From Sesamum alatum (Eukaryota; Streptophyta; Magnoliopsida; Lamiales; Pedaliaceae): DNA of 64,000 nucleotides. Shown here piece after piece: positions 24,855-37,935 of the stretch (position 1 is the stretch's first letter; the number at the start of each line of letters is the position of its first letter). The position numbers and the translations under genes are program-made. The DNA lies in the NCBI GenBank assembly GCA_034509735.1, contig JACGWO010000005.1:21880383-21944382 (forward strand). Reading direction: 5' to 3'. The notes beneath the pieces are model-generated. The model saw only the letters and a list, made by a program, of their open reading frames with translations, searched no databases and was not told the DNA's origin.

Positions 24855-25530
24855 ACGAGAAACGACGCAGTCGACCAGCCAAGAGGGCTGGCCGCGCGCA
24901 GCCGCACGCTGCCGGCAGGGCAAACGCGCGCAGGCAAGGGAGGCCTGCGCGCCCGCCGCCCAGCAGGTCGCGCTGGGGCAGCGCGCAGCCAGGAAGGCTG
25001 CGCGCAGGGCAGCGCCTCCAGGCGCGCGCGCACGCAGACAAGGGTGTCTGCGCGCGCGCGCGCGCGCATGAGCGCGCCTGCGAGTCCGCGTGCGGACGGG
25101 CTTTGGGCAGCGCCGCCAGCCCGCGCGCGCACGCAGACGGAGGAGTCTGCGCACGCGCGCCCAGCAGGCGTGCCCAGTGCACGTCTGCGCGCGCACTGCG
25201 GACGGCACGGCCGGCAGCCAGCAGGCCAGCGCGCGCGCAAGGCAAGAGAGCCTGCGCGCGCGCGGCCTGCCGCATGCCAGGCGCGCAGCGCGCTGCCGGC
25301 CAGGCGCGCGCCCGGCCAGGCAGTGCCTGGGCGCGCGCAGGGGCGGCAGGCTGAGCCTGCTGCCCTGCGCGCGTGCCGGCAGCCAGCAGGCCAGCGCGCG
25401 CGCACGGCAAGAGAGCCTGCGCGCGCGCGGCGGCCTGCCGGCCAGGCAGTGCCTGCGCGCGCATGCCGGCAGCGGCGGCGGCGGTAGCTGCTGCTGCTAG
25501 GGTTTTGCGGCGGCGGTAGCTGCTGCTGCT
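24855..25530 (+). repeat. A3 leader GC-rich hairpin tract
   Basis: CpG-dense DNA with repeated short inverted repeats: GCGCAGCC...GGCTGCGC near 24990, CAGACA...TGTCTG near 25037 and CAGAC...GTCTG near 25135, separated by GCGCGC linkers. The same modules as in A1 and A4 are present in the same order, with changes in loops and copy number. Confidence 0.8.
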
Positions 25531-25538
25531 AGGGTTTT
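25475..25538 (+). repeat. 32-bp tandem duplication at the GC tract edge
   Basis: Two perfect 32-base units (25475-25506 and 25507-25538) begin GCGGCGGCGGTAGC and end GCTAGGGTTTT. A1 and A4 have one unit, so it duplicated in A3 only. Confidence 0.9.
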
Positions 25539-26570
25539 CAAAACCCTAGCAGTATTTTTCCTTTTAATTTTTTAATTATCTTCATTTTTAATTTTGAATT
25601 AATTCTGAAAAATCATTTTTTTGGTTCAATTATGCCTATTTTCTAAAAGACATTATTTTAGGAGTAAAATAAATTGAATTTGGAATCTCGGGGTTATTTT
25701 ACTTAAAATAATGAGGAAAGGTTTTCCTAAAACGAGAAAATAATATTTCCAATATTTGTATATTATTTTTCACACGTTGTGCACATATTCATTTATTATT
25801 TTGGATATTTATGATTGAAAATCATATGTTGTTGGTATATTGTAATTATATGATTGGATCATGTGACTATGTGTGTTGGATGGAAATTGATGATCGCGAG
25901 CCCTAGACCGGATGTATGGTTTATTTTCTGTTGGGCCTGTGTGCCTCTTTTACTGCTTTCTCCTTCTCTCTTTCTAGTTGCCTTGGAATAATAAGGCACT
26001 CTACCTCCCTCCGGGTTTTCGCTGGGGTTTCTATTTTTTAATATGTAATGAGAGTAGACTAGGAGTGAGGTTTCTATTTTTTGTAATTGGTGGAGAAGAA
26101 GGAAGGACCACATGGAGAGCCCAGACGGGAGGCCCCTTAGAGTTTTCCATGAAGTGAAGAAAGAGAAAAAGAGACCAAGGCCCATCAGCATGATGATTGG
26201 GTTACTATTAATGTAATAGTATAGGACCAACCCTAGATTGACCATAGATCCACTGCGGGCTCAGTGGATCGCATAGGATTTGGGCTCGTGATCATCCAAC
26301 AGGGGCGTGCTAGGCTTTAATTTTGCATGTGGTTATAATGATGAATGAATGGGTTGTTTATTTATCGTATAACTGCTGTGGATGGTTTATTTACGCATTA
26401 TGGATGTATGTGTAGATATTTATTTATTTGAGATCTCGGTCATTACTTACTCTCACATTGGTTGGACCAATGTCAAAATATTAGACCCTAGACAAAGTGG
26501 ACATAAACTCTAGGAGTTTGTCCATGCCTTCCAATCCATGGCATAGTGAGGAAGCTGCTTTAGGTCAATA

Positions 26571-28801
26571 TGAAGGAGAAGCGGATCCGCCCGGGAGCGC
26601 GAGGGAAAGCGAGAAAGGCGAGAAAAGTGCGTGTGATTTAAATCAAATTCAAAATACGCGAATCCCCAAGGGGTGTACCCTTGTGTGCTCAACCGGGCGT
26701 TCGATATAGGATGTGTATATATTAAAACATATATTTAAACACATAGGACATAGATATATAAATGAAATGAATCAAAGCGTAATAAACCGTTACCTTTGAT
26801 TGTTTAGCGTATGCTCCCGGCTACTAGCGTTGTTCCTTCTCCGGAATGCTCACGAAATCCAAACGTATGGATTCTCCAAAGGTGATCCACACCACACCGT
26901 AAGAAACACACGTTCTTCTTGCTAGAAAAGAACGGGTTTAGGAAGGAATCAGTTTAAGAGAAGAACACTATGAATTAGTGTTCTCTTAAACTTACTTTGT
27001 TCTTCTTCTTGATTCAAAATCAAGTGAAGAACACAAGTGTAAGAGAGGGAGGGAGCACGAAATTTTGAGAGAGAGGAGAGGATTTTTGTCTTCTCTTTTT
27101 CCTAGAAAAAGATGAATAATGAATCACTTATACTTGGTGTTGTATATTCTAATATATATACATAATTAATGTGATTATTGGAATGTGTCTAGGTTCATCC
27201 AAGGATGTCTAGATTCATTCCAATCAATCACCATCAATTCTTCAATCAAGCCTACCAAAATTTATGGTATGATCAAATCATACCAAAAGGGAAGAGCTTG
27301 ATTGGAGTTGATTTGTCTCTTTCCAAAAGAGATAAGTCAACATACCACCTAGCATGAAACATGGCTGATTTTGCTTCCTCCAAGGGAGCGTGTCGGCCAT
27401 GTTTAATTAAGGAAAGAAGTCCAACTTCTTCCCATCCCAAATTAGGAATTATTTCTCCTCTCGGGTATAATTTAACGGACCGGGATTTGTCGTAATCCAA
27501 TTACGACGAACCCAATATTAAATCCAATTTAATGTCCACTTAAATTATTCCCGTTGATCTTTTAATCCAATTAAAAGATCCAACGTCTCAACATCTCAAC
27601 TTTCCATATTTAATCGAAAATCCAATTTACCGATTAAATGAAAGCCCGATACAATATCGGCCCGTCCATCCAATGGACTTTCCCTTAAGTAATCCAATTA
27701 CTTATTTTATCCTTCGAGATTGACTCCAAGTCGATCTCTCAACCTCCTCGGTGATTTGTGTGTGACCCTTTAGGTTCACCCTCAGCTAGACTTGGGCCCG
27801 TGTCCCACAAGGGCCCGTTACCATGGGTGGCCGTCTAGCAACGGTCCATGGCATTAGAGACTAGGTGAATTGGCGTGAACATTTAGGCGCCGATTCTGTA
27901 CGGGTACGATCCTTCCGTCTACCGTCTCCTGGCCTTAGTCTAGGGCATGGAATTGGGCGTCGGTTCCCATCCTTGACTAGGCATCTATGCTTAATACTCG
28001 AGACCACGTATGCTTCATTGCGTCGACACAGGGAACCATTCCCTGTTCGACCAACTACTGTGGCCACAGCTTTAAACAGCATGAACGTGTCTCCGAGTGC
28101 ATAGGAGATACCTCTGTCACATACTGACAGGGGACGGATCCTCTTCTTGGAATCCACCGTCCTCGCTACACATTCCGACTGCACTGGACAAGGCTTATGA
28201 TAATCATCTTACAGAATGATTACCTCTCGCCAGATCCAAGATACAGCCGTCCTGTGCACGCGACTGCCATGATTCCTCAAGTTTGAGGATTACTCCCGTA
28301 CTATCGGAACCGGAAAAAGCAATCATACCGACCAACCCTCAAAGGCTTCCATATGATGATCCCCGCGAGTCAGTCCAGTCGGCTCGACCCCAGTCGACCA
28401 ACCCATCAAGATCATGTAGGCGTCCCACGCCTGTCGCCGATGAAACACGGCACTCATCCCATGAACACGACTCTTGACGCAAGTCTCAATAGGACTCTCG
28501 ATGCCCTGTCTCGAGGTCCTCGACTTGGAACGTTTCAGACCCAACTCTTAATCAGTTGGTTTCATGACCACCATCCAATGCGTGGCCCAACTGCACGAGT
28601 TGTTATCCATGGTCTGTGGGCTTTGTTGCGATATAAGTTAAAACACCGGTTTAACAAATGTAAGATGAGCGCAACAAAGAAGGTACAATTGGTGACGAAC
28701 ACTCATCTTATTCATCACATAATAATATTACATTCACATCAAGTTGTTGGATAGGTTACAAATTGCCAAACCTATTGGCTTTCTGGTCATCTATTCCAAC
28801 A
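26571..28801 (-). mobile_element. B2 3' LTR
   Basis: This 2,231-base LTR reads from TGTTGGAATAGATGACC at 28801 to CTTCTCCTTCA at 26571 on the minus strand. It is close to B3 and the solo LTR and carries the same TATA and U3 blocks. Confidence 0.92.
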
Positions 28802-30701
28802 ATATCCCACTTGACCTAAAGCCAATCACCCATTGACCTCGAACCTCTTTATTCAGATGGTGAGTATGGGCAACTTGCGACATGGGCCTTAGCAAGTGGA
28901 TCTGCTATGTTTTCTGCGGAGCTGACTCGGTCCAACCGAACGTCAGTCCTGCTATCCATCTCTCTAAGTAGATGGTAGCGTCTAAGAATATGCTTGAATC
29001 GTGATGAGATCTCGGTTCCTTTGCTAGCGTTATCGCCCCGTTGTTATCATAAAAGATAATTATAGGCTTAGCAATGCTAGGTACTACATCCAACCCTTGG
29101 ATGTAGCTCATCAACCAAACCACTCCTTAGCAGCTTCCAAAGCCGCTATGTATTCAAAACTCTATGGTGGAGTCCGTCGTGGTAGCCTACTCGGAACTCT
29201 TCCAAGTAACCACGCCACCATTTAGTCTAAATACAAAACCATACTGAGACTTGGCATCATCGTCATCCGACTGGAAGCTAGTGTCGCTATTAGCCTTCCA
29301 GTATCAACTCTCCACTGCCGTAGATCAAGAACATGTCCTTAGTCCTTTTTCAGGTACTTCAGGATAGTCTTGATTGCACTCCAGTGTGCCTCCCCGGCAC
29401 ACGACTGATATCGACTTGTTACGCTCAAAGCGAAAGCCACATCAGGTCTAGTGCATTGAACAACATACTGTATGCTCCCTACGGCTGAAGCATAGGGGAT
29501 GTCCAACATCCGTTTAAGCTCCTCATCAGTCTTAGGAGACTGCTTCTTGGATAACTTAATTCCATACCTCATAGGAAGGAATCCTCGTTTTGAGTTCTCC
29601 ATCTTGAATCTCTTCAAGACTTTCTCAATGTACGAGGACTGGGCCATTTCCTAACATCCTTTTAGATCTATCCCTGTAGATCTTGATGCCAAGGATGTAG
29701 GATGCCTCGCCCATATCCTTCATGGAGAATTGTGTTGACAACCAAGCTTTAGTGGTACCCAACATCTTAGCATCATTCCCAATGAGCAAGATGTCATCCA
29801 CGTAAAGCACCAGAAACGCAACTCAGCTCCCACTGATCTTCTTGTATACACAAGGATCGGACTCGTTCTTGATGAAATCATATCCCCGTATGACTTCATC
29901 AAAACGTATGTTCCAGTTTCGGGTTTAACCCCTTTTGGTGGATCTGCTAGGGTCCAAATCTTGTTTGTACCCATTGAGTCCATCTTGGATCTCATGGCCT
30001 CAAGCCACTTGTCCGAATCAATGTCCGACATCGCTTCTCCGTACGTCTTTGGATCATTATCCAACTGACCGGTCAGGCCCAGAAATCCATACCTATCAGG
30101 TGCATGGGATACTCTGGCCAACCTACGGAGGACTGGACCAATATCAGTGGGAACCACTGGCTCAGATGTCACTGCCGCCTCATGGGGTACCTCACTTGAT
30201 TCCTCAAGGAGCACCTCATCGCGTCGACTATCCGATGGAAAACCTTTTTCCAAGAACACTGCGTTTCGCGAGACAAAAACCTTTTGCTCGGAGGGATCAT
30301 AGAAATAATACCCCGCAGTTTCTTTCGGATAGCCGATGAACCTGCATAAACTAGACCTTGAGTCCAGTTTATCTCCCATTAATCTCTTGACATATGCGGG
30401 GCAACTTCAAGTATTTGTAGGAGGCAGGGTTGCCATGCCATATCTCATATGGCGTCTGGGATACCCTTTTAGAAGGCGTCAAGTTCAAAACTTTGGCTGC
30501 CGTCTCAAGAGCGTATCCCTAGAAGGAAAGGGGTAGTTCGGTAAAACTCTCATGGATCGGACCATGTCCAACAAGGTCCGATTTCTCCTTTCAGACACAC
30601 CATTAAGCTGCGGTGTTCCAGGAGGGGTCCACTGAGAGAGAATCTCATTCTCTTTTAGATAATCAGTAAGCTCACCACTCAAATACTCTCTACCTCGGTC
30701 T
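28802..30701 (-). pseudogene. pol: B2 pol, 3' part, RT with internal deletion
   Basis: On the minus strand it reads the integrase end (GELTDYLKENEIL, NGVSERRNRTLLDMVRSM), then the SRRDEVLLEESS linker, then TLADPPKGVKP. At about 29920-29925 it jumps to the TGGAACATACG stretch that corresponds to SWNIRFDEV of A4. Some 340 bases of RT are missing, including the MDVKTAFLNG region with the first catalytic Asp, and the frame shifts. YVDDILLIGND remains. RNase H is broken by a shared stop (29156-29154) and a shared one-base loss near 29125. A4 inserted at GGTCT (30697-30701). Confidence 0.92.
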
Positions 30702-32127
30702 TGTTAGAATAGGTGACCATGTAAGCCAATTTTGGCGGGTATATGTAACCTATGTCTAGACAATTATAGGTGTTTGATAAATCATTAATGAATAAAGAAG
30801 TGAATTTCATTTGGCATCACTTTGTTTGTGTTCACTTATATTTGTTTTCCATATCTGTTCACTACGCAAACAAAGCCCACGGACTGAGAATCAATTTCGG
30901 GGACTGGGACTACGCTTGGAGGTAGGTCCATGGAATCAGTCTTCCCGAATCAGTCCGGAAATCTCCAAGTCAAGGAATCCCGAAAATGGGTACCGGGATT
31001 CCATTTGAGACTTGCACTAAGCACCTGCTGTCGTGTTTCATCGACGGGTGACGAGGGTCGTCTAAGCAGTGTTAGTGGGTTAGCATGCTAGGACGCAGCT
31101 GACTGAGGTGACTCGTGGGAACCGTCTTACGGAGGACCTTGAGTATGGTCTGCTAGGTATGACGTATATTCCCGGTTCCGACGGTACAGGTCAAGTCCTT
31201 TGACTTGAGGAATGGCTGAGTTTACCTGTACATCAGGGCTGTATCTTAGATATGGTGAGAGATTGCCAGAATTCTCTTTGGTAGTCATAAGCCATGTCTA
31301 GTGCAGTTCTGGTGTGCAAAGTGACAGTAGTTTCCAAGAAAGGATCTGTCTCCTGTCAATAGGTTTTGGCAGTTGAGTCTCATGTATACTCTAGGTCTTG
31401 TCCCTAAAACTGTGGCCACAGTGACTGAACAGAAGGGAAGGATTCCCTTGCGGCGTTTAGTGAGGACAGACCGACACTTAGGTCCAAAATGGGTACCTGC
31501 ATTTTCCGTGCCCTAGACTCTAAGTGATGAGACCGAAGACAGAAGGACAAGTGTATTAGAGCCTAAATGTTCATCCCTGAATATTTCACCTAGTCTCTAG
31601 TGCCATGGACCGTTGCTAGATGGCCACCCATGGTAACGGAAGGATTCTAGGAATCCGACCAAGTCTAGCTGAAAGGTGAACCTAAAGAGTCACACACTAT
31701 CCACACACATTTAGATATTTAATTAGGAATTAAATATTGGAGTGAAGGAATGATTAAATTGGATTTAATCGGGTCGTTTATTTTTCTTGGAGAAATAATT
31801 CCTTCTATTAGATATAAGGAATTAAATTGATAAATTAGATTTATCAAAGGGATTTATTTAATGGGCTTAAATAATATTTATATTTATTTTAGCCTCTTGG
31901 AAATATTTAAATAGGTTTTAAATATTCCATTAAATTAAATTAAATCAACGGTTGAGATCAATGGGAGAGATGGATGGCTAGGATTGTTTTGACTAGGTCA
32001 AAACACTACTTTGACTAGGACTTTAACTAGGTCAAAATCCTAGTCAAAATAGAGTTCTTGAAAGAGGAGATTAAAGAGGATTAGAATCCTCTTCTATATA
32101 AACCCCTAGCATCCTACAAGTTGAAGG
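30702..32127 (+). mobile_element. A4 outer 5' LTR, cut by B3
   Basis: It matches the first 1.43 kb of the A4 3' LTR (48753 onward) with few differences. It includes the U3 block, the W-box cluster near 31990-32045 and TATATAAA near 32096. It ends at GTTGAAGG; GAAGG (32123-32127) is the left flank of B3. Confidence 0.93.
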
Positions 32128-34360
32128 TGAAGGACAAGCGGATCCGCCCGGGAGCGCGAGCGGAAGCGAGAAAGCGTGGAAAGTGCGTAAATTTAAATAA
32201 AATTCAAAATACGCGAATCCCAAGGGGTGTACCCTTGGGTGCTCAACCGGGCGTTCGATGTAGGATGTGTAAATATTTAAAACATATATTTAAACATATA
32301 GGGCATAGATATATAAATGGAATCAATCAAAGCGTAATAAAACCGTTACCTTTGATTGTTTAGCGTATGCTCCCGGCTACTAGCGTTGTTCCTTCTCCGG
32401 AATGCTCACGAAATCCAAACGTATGGATTCTCCAAAGGTGATCCACACCACACCGTAAGAAACACACGTTCTTCTTGCTAGAAAAGAACGGGTTTAGGAA
32501 GGAATCGGTTTAAGAGAAGAACACTATGAATTAGTGTTCTCTTAAACTTACTTTGTTCTTCTTCTTGATTCAAAATCAAGTGAAGAACACAAGTGTAAGA
32601 GAGGGAGGGAGCACGAAAATTGAGAGAGAGGAGAGGATTTTTTGTCTTCTCTTTTTCCTAGAAAAAGATGAATAATGAATCACTTATACTTAGGTGTTGT
32701 ATATTCTAATATATATACATAATTAATGTGATTATTGGAATGTGTCTAGGTTCATCCAAGGATGTCTAGATTCATTCCAATCAATCACCATCAATTCTTC
32801 AATCAAGCCTACCAAAAATTTATGGTATGATCAAATCATACCAAAAAGGGAAGAGCTTGATTGGAGTTGATTTGTCTCTTTCCAAAAGAGACAAGTCAAC
32901 ATACCACCTAGCATGAAACATGGCTGATTTTGCTTCCTCCAAGGGAGCATGTCGGCTATGTTTAATTAAGGGAAGAAGTCCAACTTCTTCCTATTCCAAA
33001 TTAGGAATTATTTCTCCTCTCGGGTATAATTTAACGGACCGGGTTTTATCGTAATCCAATTACGACGAACCCAATATTAAATCCAATTTAATGTCCACTT
33101 AAATTATTCCCGTTGATCTTTTAATCCAATTAAAAGATCCAACGTCTCAACATCTCAACTTTCCATATTTAATCAAAAATCCAATTTACTGATTAAATGA
33201 AAGCCCGATACAATATCGGCCCGTCCATCCAATGGACTTTCCCTTAAGTAATCCAATTACTTATTTTATCCTTCGAGATTGACTCCAAGTCGATCTCTCA
33301 ACCTCCTCGGTGATTTGTGTGTGACCCTTTAGGTTCACCCTCAGCTAGACTTGGGCCCGTGTCCCACAAGGGCCCGTTACCATGGGTGGCCATCTAGCAA
33401 CGGTCCATGGCACTAGAGACTAGGTGAATTGGCGTAAACATTTAGGCGTCGATTCCGTACGGGTACGATCCTTCCGTCTACCGTCTCCCGGCCTTAGTCT
33501 AGGGTATGGAATTGGGCGTCGGTTCCCATCCTTGACTAGGCATCTATGCTTAATACTCGAGACCACGTATGCTTCATTGCGTCGACACAGGAAACCATTC
33601 CCTGTTCGACCAACCACTGTGGCCACAGCTTCAAACAGCATGAACGTGTCTCCGAGTGCATAGGAGATACCTCTGTCACATACTGACAGGGGACGGATCC
33701 TCTTCTTGGAATCCACCGTCCTCGCTACACATTCCGACTGCACTGGACAAGGCTTATAATGATCATCTTACAGAATGATCACCTCTCGCCAGATCCAAGA
33801 TACAGCCGTCCTGTGCACGTGACTGCCATGATTCCTCAAGTCTGAGGATTACTCCCGTACTATCGGAACCGGGGAATCCAATCATACCGACCAAGCCTCC
33901 AAGGCTTCCATATGATGATCCCCCGCGAGTCAGTCCAGTCGGCTCGACCCCAGTCGACCAACCCATCAAGATCGTGTAGGCGTCCCACGCCTGTCGCCGA
34001 TGAAACACGACACTCATCCAATGAACACGACTCTTGACGCAAGTCTCAATAGGACTCTCGATGCCCTATCTCGAGGTCCTCGACTTGGAACGTTTCAGAC
34101 CCAACTCTTAATCAGTTGGTTTCATGACCACCATCCAATGCGTGGCCCAACTGCACGAGTTGTTATCCATGGTCTGTGGGCTTTGTTGCGATATAAGTTA
34201 AATACCATTTTAACAAATGTAAGATGAGCGCAACAAAGGAGGTACCATTGGTGACGAACACTCATCTTATTCATCACATAATAATATTACATTCACATCA
34301 AGTTGTCGGATAGGTTACAAATTGCCAAACCTATTGGCTTTCTGGTCACCTATTCCAATA
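32128..34360 (-). mobile_element. B3 3' LTR
   Basis: This 2,233-base LTR has its first bases on the minus strand as TATTGGAATAGG, a G to A change from TGTTGG at the terminal region, and ends GCTTGTCCTTCA at 32128. TATATATA lies near 32710. Confidence 0.92.
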
Positions 34361-37300
34361 ATCTCCCACTTGACCTAAAGCCAATCACCCATTGACCTCG
34401 AACCTCTTATTCAGATGGTGAGTATGGGCAACTTGCGACATGGGCTTAGCAAGTGGATCCGCTATGTTTTCTGCGGAGCTGACTCGGTCCAACCGAACGT
34501 CACTCCTGCTATCCATCTCTCTAAGTAGATGGTAGCGTCTAAGAATATGCTTGGATCGTGATGAGATCTCGGTTCCTTTGCTAGCGCTATTGCCCCGTTG
34601 TTATCATAAAAGATAATTACAGGCTCTAGCAATGCTAGGTACTACATCCAACCCTTGGATGTAGCTCATCAACCAAACCACTCCTTAGCAGCTTCCAAAG
34701 CCGCTATATATTCAAAACTCTATGGTGGAGTCCGCCGTGGTACCCTACTTGGAACTCTTCCAAGTAACCACGCCACCATTAAGTCTGAACACATAACCAG
34801 ACTGAGACTTGGCATCATCGTCATCCGACTAGAAGCTAGTGTCGCTATAAGCCTTCCAGTATCAACTCTCCACCGCCGTAGATCAAGAACATGTCCTTAG
34901 TCCTTTTTTCAGGTACTTTTGGATAGTCTTGACTGCACTCCAGTGATATCGGCTAGTTACGCTCAAAGCGAAAGCCACATCAGGTCTAGTGCACTGCACA
35001 GCATACTGTATGCTGCCTACGGCTGAAGCATAGGGGATGTCCAACATCAGTTTAAGCTCCTCATCAGTCTTAGGAGACTGCTTCTTGGATAACTTAATTC
35101 CATGCCTCATAGGAAGGAATCCTCGTTTTGAGTTCTCCATCTTGAATCTCTTCAAGACTTTCTCAATGTACGAGGATCGGGCCATTCCTAACATCCTTCT
35201 AGATCCATCGCTGTAGATCTTGATGCCAAGGATGTAGGATGCCTTGCCCATGTCCTTCATGGAGAATTGCGCTGACAACCAAGCTTTAGTGGTACCAACA
35301 TCTTAGCATCATTCCCAATGAGCAAGATGTCATCCACGTAAAGCACCAAAAACGCAACTGAGCTCCCACTGATCTTCTTGTATACACAAGGATCGGACTC
35401 GTTCTTGATGAAATCATATCCCCGTATGACTTCATCAGAACGTATGTTCCAACTTCGGGTTTAACCCCTTTTTGGTGGATCTGCTAGGGTCCAAACCTTG
35501 TTTGTACCCATCGAGTCCATCTCGGATTTCATGGCCTCAAGCCACTTGTCCGAATCGATGTCCGACATCGCTTCTCCGTACGTCTTTGGATCATTATCCA
35601 ACTGACCGGTCAGGCCCAGAAATCCATACCTATCAGGTTCATGGGATACTCTGGCCGACCTACGGAGGACTGGAACAATATCAGTGGGAACCACTGGCTC
35701 AGATGTCACTGCCGCCTCATGGGGTACCTCACTTGATTCCTCAAGGAGTACCTCATCGCGTCGACTATCCGATGGAAAACCTTTTTCCAAGAACACTGCG
35801 TTTTGCGAGACAAAAACCTTTTGCTCGGAGGGATCATAGAAATAATACCCCGCAGTTTCTTTTGGATAGCCGATAAACCTGCATAAACTAGAGCTCGAGT
35901 CCAGTTTATCTCCCACTAATCTCTTGACATATGCGGGGCAACCCCACACTTTCAAGTATTTGTAGGAGGCAGGCTTGCCATGCGATATCTCATATGGCGT
36001 CTGGGATACCCTTTTAGATGGCGCCAAGTTCAAAACTTTGGCTGCCGTCTCAAGAGCGTATCCCCAGAAGGAAAGGGGTAGTTCGGTAAAACTCATCATG
36101 GATCGGACCATGTCCAACAGGGTCCGATTCCTCCTTTCAGACACACCATTAAGCTGCGGTGTTCCAGGAGGGGTCCACTGAGAGAGAATCCCATTCTCTT
36201 TTAGATAATCAGTAAACTCACCACTCAAATACTCTCCACCTCGGTCCGACCGAAGGGCTTTGATCTTTCGACCGGTTTGGTTCTCTACTTCAAGTCTGTA
36301 TTCTTTAAACCTTCCAAAGGCTTCAGACTTGTACCTCATCAGGTAAACATAACCATACCGTGAGTGATCATCGGTAAAGGTTATGAAGTACGAGTACCCA
36401 CCTCTAGCCTGAGTATTTAGTGGACCACAGACATCTGTATGGATCAAATCCAACAGACTACTGGCTAGCGTACTTTGTCCAACAAAGGGTTTCTTGGTCA
36501 TCTTTCCCTTTAGACAGGATTCGCAGGTCGGTAGGTTGTCCAAAATCGTCTATTTCTAGACTCTTTGAGTCCACCAACCTTCTTATCCTATCTTTAGAGA
36601 TATGACCTAACCTCGCATGCCATATCTGTGCGTTATTAATGATCATCACGTTTTCGTTTGTGTTCTGCAGTCATAATCCAATTAGACTGTTGAAGTATGT
36701 ACAGACCGTTGACCAATGTACCAAGCAAATGAGAAATACCATCTTTGATAATGAAAAAACCGTTTTTATTGATGGTAAATTCATATCCTCCTTATCAAGG
36801 ACCGGGATGGAAACAATGTTTTTAATCATGCTAGGTACATAGAAACAGTCATTCAGTACAATCCTAACATGACTACTAATGGCTAACTCTAGTGATCCTA
36901 CGGCCTCCGCAGCAACGGCCTTGCCATCGCCTAGCCTCAGGATCATCTCATCCTTGTTTAGCCTTCTGCTTCTTTGCAGTGCCTGCAAATCATTGCAGAT
37001 GTGAGCACCACACCCGGTATCCAATACCCATGAAGCAGAATTAGTAATCATATTAACTTCAACCACAAACACACCTGGGTTGGAGAGGAGTTGTGGGCAC
37101 TCCTCTTCCAATGCCCTTTCCCTTGGCAATGCATGCAGACATCATTTGCCTTGGACCGCTGAGAACCACGGGCCTTTCCTTTCCTTTTGCTCGTCCAACC
37201 GGAGCAACAGGGACGCCCGGAGCGTGAGCAGGGGCCACAACCGTCTTCCCTTTGCCCTTCTTCCTCTTCCAGCGTCCGGCCCTCTTGCCATTCACCTTGG

Positions 37301-37935
37301 AGGTCGAAGCCTCTCCTATCAATACTGCCGGCGCCGACTTGTGGGTCGTTGCCTCGTATTGGACTAGCATGTTGATCAACTCACGAATAGACTTCTCAAG
37401 TCCATTCATGTTGTAGTTTACAACAAACGGGTCATAGGATGGAGGAAGCGACTGGAGGATTACGTCAATGTACGTGTCATTGTTAAGCCCAGCTTTAAGG
37501 TCCTCGAGTTTCTCCACTAGGGAGAGCATCTTGACCCCATGACTCTGTACAGACGCTCCTTCAGCGAGCTTGGTGCCAAAGAATGCTTTTGTGGCGGCAT
37601 ATCTAATATGCCTATCCGGAACCGCATAAACCTCGTTCATGCGGAGCATTATGGCGGAGACGTTGTCCAGCCTCTCATACTGCTTCTGGATGTCGTTAGA
37701 CATCGAAGCCAGTATGATACTGCGTACTTTCCGGTTGTCCTCATGCCATTTCTCGAACGTCAAACGTTCTTCAGGCATGGACCCCTCCGGTAAGTCGCTC
37801 GGTGGCGGCTCGTCCAAGACGTAGCCTTGGTTCTCGAAAACCGAGGACAATCCTCAGGTTTCTCAGCCAGTCCGAGTAGTTCGTTCCGTTGAATTTGTTA
37901 GTCTCAAGAATCATGGTTAACGGGTTCTTAGACAT
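34361..37935 (-). pseudogene. gag-pol: B3 gag-pol with RT deletion and dead RNase H
   Basis: ATG at 37935-37933 begins MSKNPL. Gag (FENQGYVLDEPPPSD, QKQYERLDNVSAIM), the basic KGKTV region and a broken CX2CX4HX4C knuckle are followed by protease WVLDTGCGAHICNDL, the pre-integrase HARLGHISKDRIRRL and CESCLKGKMTKKPF, and integrase (HTDVCGPL, SDRGGEY, NGVSERRNR), which is long and open from 36543 to 35461. At 35456-35462 the RT jumps from GVKP to the SWNIRFDEV-equivalent site, the same deletion as B2. The RNase H stop (34714-34712) and the adjacent one-base loss are also shared. An additional T near 35468 is private. It cannot encode active RT. Confidence 0.93.

Larger units (their letters stand above)
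24651..26570 (+). other. A3 leader (no coding part left)
   Basis: It starts with a decayed primer site (24652-24664; a G lost and a C to T change) and a telo-box CCTAGGGTTTATG near 24680. A GC-rich hairpin tract follows (about 24855-25530), then the telo-box palindrome near 25530-25553, and hairpin SL1 at 26247-26270 (GATCCACTG, loop CGGGCT, CAGTGGATC). It breaks at TCAATA (26570), inside the left stem of SL2, where B2 inserted. No gag remains. Confidence 0.8.

Noticed and set aside
30811..31008. A 65-residue frame MASLCLCSLIFVF... in A LTRs, hydrophobic at the start (also 48862-49059)
   Set aside because: It overlaps the start of U3, is broken in A1 and A5, and its apparent signal peptide comes from a T-rich stretch.
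33420..33743. A 107-residue frame in the sense strand of B LTR U3, repeated at 27861-28184, 62925-63248 and, altered, at 40962 and 57779
   Set aside because: It lies upstream of the LTR TATA, has no known domain, and its likeness among copies is explained by recent common descent of the LTRs. Codon-level constraint would have to be shown first.
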